From the IMG/VR virus record IMGVR_UViG_3300017751_000076, positions 1 through 36,171 of that record: a stretch of 36,171 bases of DNA; one strand, written 5' to 3'. The notes beneath the pieces were generated by a model, which ran no database searches, was not told the DNA's origin, and was given only the letters and a program-made list of their open reading frames with translations. Shown here in pieces: positions 17,401-25,410 of the stretch. This stretch comes from a virus. The position numbers and the translations under genes are program-made. How positions within the stretch are numbered: position 1 is the first letter of the stretch; each line of letters opens with the position of its first letter.

Positions 17401-18732
17401 CCAATAATGCACTCTTGTATCAAACAAGGTTTCAACTCGAGACTTATCACCGAACTGCATATTGGCTGTATTGGTATAAACTTGGGATGCTGTAATTCTA
17501 GCACCATTATTATCATTAGTGTTGCCGAGATTAGGTTGACCGAAGAATCCTATAGTAATATCTATTAATGCAGTAAGTTTAGCTTTTGCAGCTGTCTGAC
17601 TAGCATATGACCTTACGCCAGCGCTAGTATTATGAATTGAATTAGTGCCTGTAGCGGCTCCAGCTGATACAACAGAATTAGCTGCTTCATTTCTGATCAG
17701 CGCTCTTAATTCTGTGTAAAGATCTTCTTCTCTGGCTGCAGTCGATAATACTGCTGTCGTATAGTTTTTAGTATTGATTCGTGTATGAGCATCGCCGCCC
17801 CATTCCATATCCATGGCAAACATGTTCATCCAGAAAGCTGCATCACGATGACACTTATCTTTGTATACTTCTTTTGCATCTGTAGACAAACTATTATAAT
17901 ATGTCTGGAATGCGCCGGCAGTAGTAATCAAATTATTGAATGCTGCTTCACCGAGAGTAATACTATCATGCAATAATTCGTTTCTTTCACGAACGAAATA
18001 TTTGCCTTCTATTTTAGTGCCTTCTTTACCTGTAGCACGATAATCATCTGTTTGATTAAACGGAGTAAATGTGTCTCCTGCGTTAGTATTGCCTGTAGGT
18101 TTACGTAAAATTTCAGTTGTTAAACCGAAAGGTGAACCCGGAAACTTAAGCAATGATTGCGTTCTGCGAACAACAGAGAAGTTATCGCCTTGACCTGATT
18201 GTTTCGATTCCCAATAATATCCATCGAAATTGTCAAAGATACCGTACTTACGAATAACAGGATTTGTAGCATAGTGACTATTGTTTACAGAGGTTTTAAC
18301 ACCAAAGGTTGCTGCAGATACACGACCTGGTTGGTATCTGAAAAATCTTTTCGAAGTCAGAACTGCTGCTTTATCACGAGGTGCTTCTACTAATGCACCT
18401 GCTTCGGTAGGCAAATGTTTAATGCCGAACCCGTTACCAAGCGCATCTCTATTATAATATTGAGGACTTGATGACCACTCTGTCGGGTTCACATCGTATG
18501 TATTAACATCAGCAAAAATGCCAAGAGCAACCTCTGATCTAGGAATACCTAGAAGCGATAGCGCAACCTCTGACTGAACTTTATTCTGTTCAATAACAGG
18601 AACAGCAGTTTGATCACTTGCAAGTACAACAGGAATAGATTTCGCTGATGGTTGTTGACCCGGAGCAACTGGCGTAGTTCTACCTACGTTAACTACTCTT
18701 GTGTTGTTGTTAATATTCGTTAAGCTAGACAT
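14434..18732 (-). CDS. Giant fibre-like structural protein, 1432 aa, with a large inserted helical domain
   Basis: Paralogue of the 1267-residue protein downstream. Shared blocks are LLGIPRSEVALGIFADVNTY (60-79), FRYQPGRVSAATFG (131-144), FSVVRR (185-190), YRIPRSRF (913-920), TMLKIEFSWYGAVGALFLAY (973-992), GEARWV (998-1003) and VKYGASYYIDGGD (1058-1070). Between residues about 230 and 900 it carries an insertion absent from its paralogue. The insertion holds two helical units with the marine-phage motif KC.RD...GG: KDKCHRDAAFWMN (291-303) and YKCARDLEYVINGYKNDLIG (542-561). The C-terminus (NIPETLYFAID, LTWEEQ) is again similar to the paralogue. The ATG has an AAGGA about 11 bases upstream and lies three bases after the upstream stop. 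The role of the insertion is unknown; fibre or baseplate-plate function is inference. Confidence 0.76.
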   Translation of the reverse strand: MSSLTNINNNTRVVNVGRTTPVAPGQQPSAKSIPVVLASDQTAVPVIEQNKVQSEVALSLLGIPRSEVALGIFADVNTYDVNPTEWSSSPQYYNRDALGNGFGIKHLPTEAGALVEAPRDKAAVLTSKRFFRYQPGRVSAATFGVKTSVNNSHYATNPVIRKYGIFDNFDGYYWESKQSGQGDNFSVVRRTQSLLKFPGSPFGLTTEILRKPTGNTNAGDTFTPFNQTDDYRATGKEGTKIEGKYFVRERNELLHDSITLGEAAFNNLITTAGAFQTYYNSLSTDAKEVYKDKCHRDAAFWMNMFAMDMEWGGDAHTRINTKNYTTAVLSTAAREEDLYTELRALIRNEAANSVVSAGAATGTNSIHNTSAGVRSYASQTAAKAKLTALIDITIGFFGQPNLGNTNDNNGARITASQVYTNTANMQFGDKSRVETLFDTRVHYWSYFVTSFAYDASNVDNKLGGYQSYDFQINSINAAFMPVGDFSALVGYELSSDSSTGQYYPYAAADVIPAADLPNSVSDITLDANSALALNEYYQNIKYKCARDLEYVINGYKNDLIGGGNAETLYNASMYYRGSGLSIYTQTEQGIPQEVAKHKHLRDWITTDLNDSALRLGSVSQELIDLGDGLNSGLTKIIIDNFAEEVTSGAELGKRGFAGNLVVFRDGLMMTHAAVNDPNLLKEVEQIKAHISEAPVASQPTRFKITKGVVTFGQKVRVVTTDNQTKISDANSSVSLGGVNVNVVESKYNKIYTVSRVYGPIGTEFNLRDQDGNDIYAYRAPASNGLIPDNIYVELVVPFIGDQTYNPAYYRLPNDQRADKTIQDLDGANVTTRYTEADDPFPIGIQWPYRYSSSTQLSDTTANYIGHIDTSVDPSNSAGTSSIRQQYDDINFNPEYINWIKNNVKPEFWGVYEYRIPRSRFSHDKLDGQTSKRLYSDLATGASGIARPGMEVLDEDGIWVDAISEYDFDFTKVTMLKIEFSWYGAVGALFLAYVPIGNGEARWVRVHHLRASNQLKIASLGNATLPITYNVWGGGSDDTLGDGETKTHTYGTSQSHHIVKYGASYYIDGGDRGTVRLYSHNNNDVVKGYGKKWEVNSAANGGATGAGVVTMPSSTPGGTAFPNLVYFIAAQVKTNNPVDTGIKVVWVDDANNKVYLNKQPQGTGLTLIPDRGDLVYGLETKDVIFSTIEGNPVRNRVQVYPTKMSTANLGSFPVRLQMKRTPVFQTLTQTGTNVDLAINGEYTVSPNNLPLVVNETGGASGVPYLQNGEEIFGWFQGNISDVDAETIFGRLYKKTNEYYFEVLQSFNGVVKLNDGGKFLKDLRFARATADNGTLDEITSETVSETPLADQLTSVKALNNVVVPIPDTGANVATLYLQPTGTEQVDLDTYFDYNKEYLSYPLTNIPETLYFAIDADRAVNEKAEIAIGLTWEEQ

Positions 18733-18735
18733 ATG

Positions 18736-21700
18736 TTATTTAATCCTTCCGGTTGCTATTACAAACGTGTTTTCTGCTAATAATATTCCACCATTACCAC
18801 CACTTGCTTGTGCAGCGTTTGCTCCTGGCCATCGAATCTTAATCACCTTTTCTTCTTCTCCGGCACCAATATCTGTTATAATTCCGTACTCGCTAGTTGA
18901 TCCACCTGTGTCAAAATTGTTATGTGAATTCATGCCGAGCTCTTGGGGTTTTACTTTTCTATCCACTACTAAGTATTTATAATCACGAACAGTGACGGTA
19001 TAGAAATGATCGTTTCCTTCTTGGGACCATACTCCGGGATTACCTGCATTGTTGACAATCATTGCTGAACTAACATATTGTGTAATAGATGCTGACCAAC
19101 CTATGCCTACGTGATCTGGGTCACCCGCAGTCATAGCAAAATCGCCATTGTCGTCACGATGATAAACATTTTTAGTTGCATCCTTCATCGATTCAATTGT
19201 ATAAGGTTGATTTGCCAATTTCATTCTGCTAACTGTGTCAGCAGGTATTGTCCATTGGAATCCTCCTTTCGATGCAGGATTATCTGCCTCAACGCCTTGT
19301 GCAATTTGTAAGAATGAGTTACGTGTTAATGTATGCGCTGTGCCTGAAGCGCCTGTAGTGCCGCCGCTGAAGTCAAGTTGAGATGCCCCTGTTCCTGCGA
19401 GTGCATGTGAATAATTAGTAAATAATTCAATTTGCGTTGTATTGTGAGCATGTACAAAGTAACTAGCACCTTCAACTAACCCAGAACTTGTTTGCGGGAT
19501 GCCACCTGTTCCTGCGCTATAATACACAACATCGCCAGTATTCAATCCATGCCCGGCCGATATGATTATTCTATCGTTAGTGGTATCATAGCTACCACTA
19601 TTTGCGGCATTAAATGTTGCGACATATGTGTCAGCATTCATTCCTGTTGGCGGCCGCAAATCTTTAATCCAGATTGACTCTTCGCCAGCAACTGGTTCTT
19701 TCTTAATAGCAAACATTTTATATATGGGACCAGGAGTGCCTAAATCATACAGTTCGCCATTCTCTTGATATGTGTGCGGACCTGAATCAAAACCTTGTGG
19801 GCCGGATGCATGTAAACTTGATTCTGTTAAGTCAACATTAATCGAATCAAACTCAGAATTAAACGAATCTGGTTGAGGTAGGAATTCTCCTGCGGGACCT
19901 GTCAAAACATTAGGACTTGTAATCATAAATCGTGAACCGAATGCCAATAATCCTGAACCACAATTTGAAATAATGTTACCTTCAATAGCACCTTGATCAG
20001 TGATAGAACAGTCAACACTTCCTTTCGAAAAGTTTTCAAATCTGTTTGATGATATAGAAGTATTGCTACCCCCATCAGCGATTAGCGGCGAGTATACATG
20101 CCTGTCAGTTATTCCTGAATCAATGAACTCGCATCCGATGATTTTAAGGTTCACTGGATCGGTTGCAAATACTCCTCCGCCTATAGGCCTGCTCAATCGC
20201 ACTTTATCAAGAAGAATACTGTTATTTGCTGAACCGAAATCAACAGCATAGTTTCTTGAAATATCTGTTCTATCATCATATGCTACTGAGTTGCCAGAGT
20301 TACCGTCAATATCAAACCCTACAAAACTCGTGTTCTGTAATTTAACACTTGCAGCCTTAATCATGCGTGCTGATGATGATATTGATGACCCTGTCCATCC
20401 TGACCAAGGAAGTTTTGTCAGTTTAGTATTATATGCATAACCAGCAATACTAAAATTACTTGGAACGGACAAAGATGAAACAACATAATTTTTAGGATTG
20501 AATTGAATTGCCTTTCTGCCTGTAGCAGAGTTTGTGTCTATAGCACCTTGAATTGCAGCAGTATCATCATGCGATATCCACACACCTGCCTCTTCACCCG
20601 CATCAGTAATAATATTGCCAGTCAATTTCACATCAATATATGTGCTTAAAGATGGATTAACATCGTTTTGATAAATGACACTATCAATAGTTGCATCTAC
20701 CCACCCTTTGCCGCCATTGGAAGAAGGCAGTTCATGTGGCGTAAAATGTACTGTGTTTTCAGGAATGTAAGCATTAGTCGTTAAATTTTTGCCTGCATGA
20801 GTCAATAAATCATCTGTGAAATAATCAATCCAATAATTTTCTCTTAACTCCAGCGGTCCTAATACTGCAATTAACCTAGGTTCACCTTTAAGTTGCTCTG
20901 AAATAGTATTGACTTGCGATACTCTTCTGTAAATACATATGCCTCTTCCTGGCGTGATGCCTTGAGTCGGCACACCCAGTTCAAGATGTGAGAACGATAA
21001 TTTAATAAAGTTTTCAACGCTAAATGATTCGAGGATTCTGTCTACATTACCTGTTAAATATTCTTCTTGCTCAGCAGCATTTAATTGCAATGCACTCACT
21101 ACGCCAATATTTGTCGATATTTCTTCGATAATAGGAGATATTTTACCTGTAGTCATGTCCCATTCAGCAAAAGTATATGTGATGCGCTGAAAAGGATTTG
21201 TAACTTCAACCGGAGTTAATGTATGTGTTGCACCAGTTCCTGTATCGATTGATTTTGGGGTGTTTGATCCTGGTGTGTCAATCAGTTTTAAAGTTGTTGC
21301 AGTAGGAGAAAATACATAATACGTTGCACCTTCTATTAATCCGGTTATTGCGCCAGCACCGCCCGATGAATATATTACCTCTTGACCTAATGAAAAGTTA
21401 TGATTAGCAATTGTTGTAATCGTATCTGTGCCAGGGGCTACACCTGTGACGGCATTGAAAGTAGGTGTTGCACCAACTGAATTGTCATCGTATGTCTCAA
21501 ACCCTACAGTCTCGATTGATGCGATTGATGCATTGTTATCAATAGCATCAGCACTTGTAGAGCTATCGGCGCCGTAAATTCTAAGCGCTTTACCTTTTTG
21601 ATATGATGCAAACCTTACTGCTTGTTGGCGTTTTTGATAGTTATTATTTACCCCAGGCAATCTGCCTTCTGCTTTAATTCTAATTGTAGATGTCTCGCCA

Positions 21701-22299
21701 GAGAATGTTGTTGTAGGTGCATAACCAACAGTGTCAGTATAACTGTCGTTGACATTTCCTTGATCGAATGTCACATTATATTTGTTAAAGTAGTTTGCAA
21801 AATATTGATCAAAATATTCTGTTACACGATCTTCGGTGAAATATTTGTTTACCCCTTCATCAAGGTTTGTTGTAGTAATGATAGCAGGTGGATTATTAAC
21901 ACCTCCTTCTTTTTTCTGAAAAATAATTTTATTATCAGAAGGTCTGATTTTAAGAAACCCGCCTACTTTGCTTGTGCCTTCTTCGAATTGACTATTGTCA
22001 AAATCATCTAAATCAGTTTTCTCTATAGGTTTATTTTGCAGGTTGCCATAATCGAGGTAGTGTGATCCGTGCTGTCCATCAAGCAAATCTGAATTGAGAC
22101 CTGAATTGTTACCATTCAACGCTGACTTTAAGTTTGCGAGGTTGGTCGGATCGCTAAATGTTTCAGCATCTACGATAAGATTTTTTAATGTTGCAAAACT
22201 AACCGACTGCGATACGTTTGTGCTATCAATCGTTACCGCAAATAGATCATCTGCACTAAGCGTATTTGCTGTCGGTAAATCGGTAAATTTTATTGCCAT
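18736..22299 (-). CDS. Tail fibre/spike protein with pectate-lyase-like beta-helix, 1187 aa
   Basis: The N-terminus (KFTDLPTANTLSADDLFAV) is a common anchoring motif of phage fibres. Residues 72-91 (LLDGQHGSHYLDYGNLQNKP) match the shaft repeat of T4-like marine fibres. HDDTAAIQGAIDTNSATGRK near residue 575 opens a right-handed beta-helix of the pectate-lyase superfamily, running to about 800 with typical turns (VNLKIIGCEFIDSGITDRHV, SNRFENFSKGS). No catalytic residues can be assigned. Two copies of a GQ.V.Y...GL.EGA.Y.V module lie at about 290-360 and 905-995, related to one in the 613-residue fibre. The gene begins a transcription unit: a perfect late promoter box lies 32 bases upstream and AGGAAAGG precedes the ATG. 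A host-surface polysaccharide is the likely target (inference). Confidence 0.8.
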   Translation of the reverse strand: MAIKFTDLPTANTLSADDLFAVTIDSTNVSQSVSFATLKNLIVDAETFSDPTNLANLKSALNGNNSGLNSDLLDGQHGSHYLDYGNLQNKPIEKTDLDDFDNSQFEEGTSKVGGFLKIRPSDNKIIFQKKEGGVNNPPAIITTTNLDEGVNKYFTEDRVTEYFDQYFANYFNKYNVTFDQGNVNDSYTDTVGYAPTTTFSGETSTIRIKAEGRLPGVNNNYQKRQQAVRFASYQKGKALRIYGADSSTSADAIDNNASIASIETVGFETYDDNSVGATPTFNAVTGVAPGTDTITTIANHNFSLGQEVIYSSGGAGAITGLIEGATYYVFSPTATTLKLIDTPGSNTPKSIDTGTGATHTLTPVEVTNPFQRITYTFAEWDMTTGKISPIIEEISTNIGVVSALQLNAAEQEEYLTGNVDRILESFSVENFIKLSFSHLELGVPTQGITPGRGICIYRRVSQVNTISEQLKGEPRLIAVLGPLELRENYWIDYFTDDLLTHAGKNLTTNAYIPENTVHFTPHELPSSNGGKGWVDATIDSVIYQNDVNPSLSTYIDVKLTGNIITDAGEEAGVWISHDDTAAIQGAIDTNSATGRKAIQFNPKNYVVSSLSVPSNFSIAGYAYNTKLTKLPWSGWTGSSISSSARMIKAASVKLQNTSFVGFDIDGNSGNSVAYDDRTDISRNYAVDFGSANNSILLDKVRLSRPIGGGVFATDPVNLKIIGCEFIDSGITDRHVYSPLIADGGSNTSISSNRFENFSKGSVDCSITDQGAIEGNIISNCGSGLLAFGSRFMITSPNVLTGPAGEFLPQPDSFNSEFDSINVDLTESSLHASGPQGFDSGPHTYQENGELYDLGTPGPIYKMFAIKKEPVAGEESIWIKDLRPPTGMNADTYVATFNAANSGSYDTTNDRIIISAGHGLNTGDVVYYSAGTGGIPQTSSGLVEGASYFVHAHNTTQIELFTNYSHALAGTGASQLDFSGGTTGASGTAHTLTRNSFLQIAQGVEADNPASKGGFQWTIPADTVSRMKLANQPYTIESMKDATKNVYHRDDNGDFAMTAGDPDHVGIGWSASITQYVSSAMIVNNAGNPGVWSQEGNDHFYTVTVRDYKYLVVDRKVKPQELGMNSHNNFDTGGSTSEYGIITDIGAGEEEKVIKIRWPGANAAQASGGNGGILLAENTFVIATGRIK
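18974..18981 (-). promoter_or_regulatory. Possible intragenic late promoter box (TATAAATA)
   Basis: The minus strand reads TATAAATA exactly, inside the C-terminal coding part of the 1187-residue gene and 242 bases before the ATG of the 1432-residue gene. The bases are also needed to encode Asp-Tyr-Lys-Tyr, so a chance match is possible. Confidence 0.3.
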
Positions 22300-22330
22300 T
22301 TGGAATTGCCTTTCCTGTTAGTATACTGTT

Positions 22331-22338
22331 TATTTATA
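22331..22338 (-). promoter_or_regulatory. T4-type late promoter box (TATAAATA)
   Basis: The minus strand reads TATAAATA exactly, in the 40-base spacer after the glycine-rich fibre gene and 32 bases before the ATG at 22299. The TAA stop of the upstream gene lies at 22340-22342. It would drive the long unit from 22299 to 5495. Confidence 0.75.
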
Positions 22339-22339
22339 T

Positions 22340-25300
22340 TTAACCTATCGAGATGGTTTTCGCAGCACCTCTAGAGGTGCCAAAGGGGTTTGAAGTGAGA
22401 TTCCATTTCCACCTGCGCACAGGAAACAACAAATTCGCATTCTCGAATGTTGCATCAGATCTGTTATAGGTGATTCCGCCTATTTGGAGGTTTTCCCAAC
22501 CACCATTGTATAGGTGGCTAATTACGTCAACTCCCCATAGTTCAAAGGTTAGTATCATGTCACTGCCATCAGTATAACCTTCTGCTTTTATATGAACTAT
22601 ATACTCATTGCCATTGTCAGCATCTATTTCATCTCTATTCGGCAGATCACCATAAGGACTTTCTACAGTATCGGGTCGTCCGTAGGAGTTAGGAGCAAGC
22701 GAAAACGATCCATACCCTGCTTCAAATCGGGTTTTAGGATCACCGGTGCGCTGGAATGTATTATACCCAGTAGTCATTATTCCTGTGTAGACGTCAGTTT
22801 GCCCAGCGATAACAATACGTCCGTGAGTTTTGTTTTTCGGCACAGTTGATGCACCATTAGTAATAAGATGTTCTGCTTTATTAACTTCAATTGCAAATCC
22901 ACCTCTTCCGCCGTATGCTTTATAACTGGTAGCAGTGCTACTATTAGGTCCTGACCAGTGAATCCCAACAGCATCGCCACCTCTTGATCCGAAGTCGCCG
23001 CCTCCTGCGCCTCCACCATAAATATGCTGGTAAGTTCGTCTTAGATCACCTGCAGTACCAGTAATTCCTGGGAAAGTCGGCGCCACTAAAAGTGAATACC
23101 CAATCCCTGCCTCTCCGCCCGCTGGTGATTTGGTGCACCCTCCATACCCGCCAATACTTAAATCGGTATAACTAGCATGCATTCTACGTTCGCCATTACC
23201 ATTTGACGGAATTGCTGTTGGGTAAGACAAATTAGTTGAACCAGGATTGCCTTTTACTGATCCGTTTGCGCCAGAACTTACAGTTATTCCACTAACATTA
23301 TTATTATTAGGCGCCGGCCAACCGTTGCGAGTGGTTGTGCTATTATTTGGGAAAAACATTCTAACTATTCCCTGATCAAATTTCTTAACTGGATAATATA
23401 AATATTTGTGTACGTCACCTGCAGAACTTGTATTGTTACTTTTAGTGAATCCGCCGCCATGATAATAAGGTGGGTTACTAGGATTGCCGTTACCTGCTCG
23501 AAAACCAATAAGATCATAGTTAGTTTGATTCGGTTGCATTGGTGGGGCACCATCATCTGTGAAATCTACACGCTCATACCATATCCATGAACGAGTCACC
23601 TCAGCATCTTGTAATTGTCTTGTCCCAGTAAAAGTCTGCGCTAAGCGCATTCCGTACCGGTATGCACCTACGCCATAATTGTCTTGCGCTTCTAATCCAA
23701 TAGCCTTTAGGTTTCTAATATTGCCTGAGTAATCAGAATAAATTACTTTGCCTTCTTCGACAATAGCGTAATACCCGCCGCCAGTGCCGTCAATATGTTC
23801 AATAATCCATCCATTGGTGAACCCTTCTGGCACATTCTGGACAAATCGGGGATCTTCTCTAGTAAAGAAGTCGTTTGTTTCGTGAATATAATCTGGTTTT
23901 GTGTAGGGTAGATTTACTCCATGCCATTGAGGATTTGTTTTCAAAATCAACGACCCGCCAGCACCTGCGCCGCCGAACTGTTGTCGGGCTCGCACTACTT
24001 CGTTTATTTCTTTATAGCCTGTAGTGGTCACTCGAGCGGAATTAGTTGACATAGCTCTTCGATCCGCATCCCATCCACTAACATGTCGAGAACTATAACC
24101 ACTTTCTCTGTCTGCCCACAAACTGGTTTGGCCATAATACGCATCATCTACAAAGCGATCAACTAATTCATCGAGTCCTTCTAACCTATCCCAGTACGGT
24201 GAGTTACCGAGGTAATAACTTATATGATTTGTTAGTCCATTAGGTGTAAACCCAGTAGTAGCAGTATTTGAAGCATTGTAAGGATATGCAGATTTACTCA
24301 CTATCTGACTATCATACCTTGCGGCACCACCTAAGCTTCTTCCTGCACCGCCACCGCCGCCAGCACCGACAACTTTGCCGTCACTGAAGCGATAATAACC
24401 CGCAGCTCCGCCACCGCCGCCGCCGCAAATAGCATACTCTGACTCACTAGATACAGAGAGGACAAACTCTCCATCATGATTAACTCTTAATCCGGTTGAC
24501 CCATCTTTGCCGCTTCTTGAGGCGGAAGCACCATCATAATCACCATCGCCTCCATTACCGCCTCCTCCGACAATCCTTCCCCCTAAATTCAAAATTATCT
24601 TAATATCAGAGGATATTCCGTCAATATCAAATGCTGGGCGAGTACTGTCTGGACTATACACAATTGTACCCGCAGGGATAATGAATTCAACGATTTTTAC
24701 TGAACTTCTTTTATCTTGATAAATGCCGCTATTTTCTAGTAAATTCTTTGCAGTAACTAATGGAATGAATTTTTCCCTGTCGATATTAGATCCGGGATAA
24801 TCTAGTAGGAAGTCGTTATCAGCAGTATCCATATTAGACAAACTATGATCTTTTGTTACTGTGATGTATAGTTTCCCGATTGAAGAATCAAAACTATAAC
24901 CATCTAATTCTTTTTTTGTGCCATAAAGATCAGAGAATGAAATGGGTTGTCCCGTTTTAGGTATGAATGAATTTTCTGTATTGCGAGTTTTTACTCTATA
25001 TTTGCCAGTTGTAGCATTTCCAGTTCCTTCAACATGAACAGTATCAATAACTACTTCTCTTTCAAGATCATCATATCTTTCATCAGTGAAAATGCCGGAT
25101 CCGCCAGGCTGGATGTTGACTACACCAAAGTCAAAAATAGCACCGTCCAGAACAGGTTCAGCTCTTACAATCATTTTATTATTTGGATCGCCAGGATCTT
25201 TTATTGCATAAAGACCAGCACTATAATTATTATTGAAACCCATATCAAAATCACTAGATTGCACAAAACCCTCATTACGATAATATTCTTTTAATGAAGG

Positions 25301-25399
25301 ATCTGAATCCCCGCCATGCTCGGTTTTAATCTCGGACATACTAAGGGCACTATCGGCACGGCCGTCGCTGTCTGCATCTCGATATGTTTTAATAGGCAT
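22340..25399 (-). CDS. Glycine-rich adhesin-like tail fibre, 1019 aa
   Basis: Residues 19-42 (LSMSEIKTEHGGDSDPSLKE, YYRN) match the widespread phage motif found at the start of glycine-rich tail-tip proteins. From about residue 279 there are repeated poly-glycine strands: GGRIVGGGGNGGDG, CGGGGGGAAGYYRFSDGKVV, GAGGGGGAGRSLGGAARYD, FGGAGAGGSLIL (near 476), GGYGGCTKSPAGGEAG (near 750) and YGGGAGGGDFGSRGGDAVG (near 798). This resembles the poly-glycine packing of phage receptor-binding adhesins such as the gp38 family, although sequence homology is not claimed. The C-terminus (LQIGGITYNRSDATF, NLLFPVRRWKWNL) is a small closed domain. A ribosome site AAAGGAA overlaps the region right after the S74 fibre's stop, 10 bases before the ATG. 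Receptor binding is a reasonable inference, with no target known. Confidence 0.78.
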   Translation of the reverse strand: MPIKTYRDADSDGRADSALSMSEIKTEHGGDSDPSLKEYYRNEGFVQSSDFDMGFNNNYSAGLYAIKDPGDPNNKMIVRAEPVLDGAIFDFGVVNIQPGGSGIFTDERYDDLEREVVIDTVHVEGTGNATTGKYRVKTRNTENSFIPKTGQPISFSDLYGTKKELDGYSFDSSIGKLYITVTKDHSLSNMDTADNDFLLDYPGSNIDREKFIPLVTAKNLLENSGIYQDKRSSVKIVEFIIPAGTIVYSPDSTRPAFDIDGISSDIKIILNLGGRIVGGGGNGGDGDYDGASASRSGKDGSTGLRVNHDGEFVLSVSSESEYAICGGGGGGAAGYYRFSDGKVVGAGGGGGAGRSLGGAARYDSQIVSKSAYPYNASNTATTGFTPNGLTNHISYYLGNSPYWDRLEGLDELVDRFVDDAYYGQTSLWADRESGYSSRHVSGWDADRRAMSTNSARVTTTGYKEINEVVRARQQFGGAGAGGSLILKTNPQWHGVNLPYTKPDYIHETNDFFTREDPRFVQNVPEGFTNGWIIEHIDGTGGGYYAIVEEGKVIYSDYSGNIRNLKAIGLEAQDNYGVGAYRYGMRLAQTFTGTRQLQDAEVTRSWIWYERVDFTDDGAPPMQPNQTNYDLIGFRAGNGNPSNPPYYHGGGFTKSNNTSSAGDVHKYLYYPVKKFDQGIVRMFFPNNSTTTRNGWPAPNNNNVSGITVSSGANGSVKGNPGSTNLSYPTAIPSNGNGERRMHASYTDLSIGGYGGCTKSPAGGEAGIGYSLLVAPTFPGITGTAGDLRRTYQHIYGGGAGGGDFGSRGGDAVGIHWSGPNSSTATSYKAYGGRGGFAIEVNKAEHLITNGASTVPKNKTHGRIVIAGQTDVYTGIMTTGYNTFQRTGDPKTRFEAGYGSFSLAPNSYGRPDTVESPYGDLPNRDEIDADNGNEYIVHIKAEGYTDGSDMILTFELWGVDVISHLYNGGWENLQIGGITYNRSDATFENANLLFPVRRWKWNLTSNPFGTSRGAAKTISIG
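22365..22380. repeat. 16-base perfect palindrome near the end of the glycine-rich fibre gene
   Basis: GCACCTCTAGAGGTGC is a perfect inverted repeat, inside the coding sequence about 23 bases before the stop and about 27 bases upstream of the late promoter box. In RNA it could form a 6-pair stem with a 4-base loop. No U-run follows, so it is not a standard terminator. Confidence 0.6.
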
Positions 25400-25410
25400 T
25401 AGAGGTTCCT

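Noticed and set aside
23397-23404. Exact TATAAATA on the plus strand inside the glycine-rich fibre gene
   Set aside because: It faces antisense with no plus-strand gene downstream, so a chance match in AT-rich DNA is the simplest explanation.
24340-24430. CRISPR-like or microsatellite repeat of CCGCCA/CCGCCG
   Set aside because: It is a run of glycine codons in the adhesin-like fibre with no regular spacer structure.
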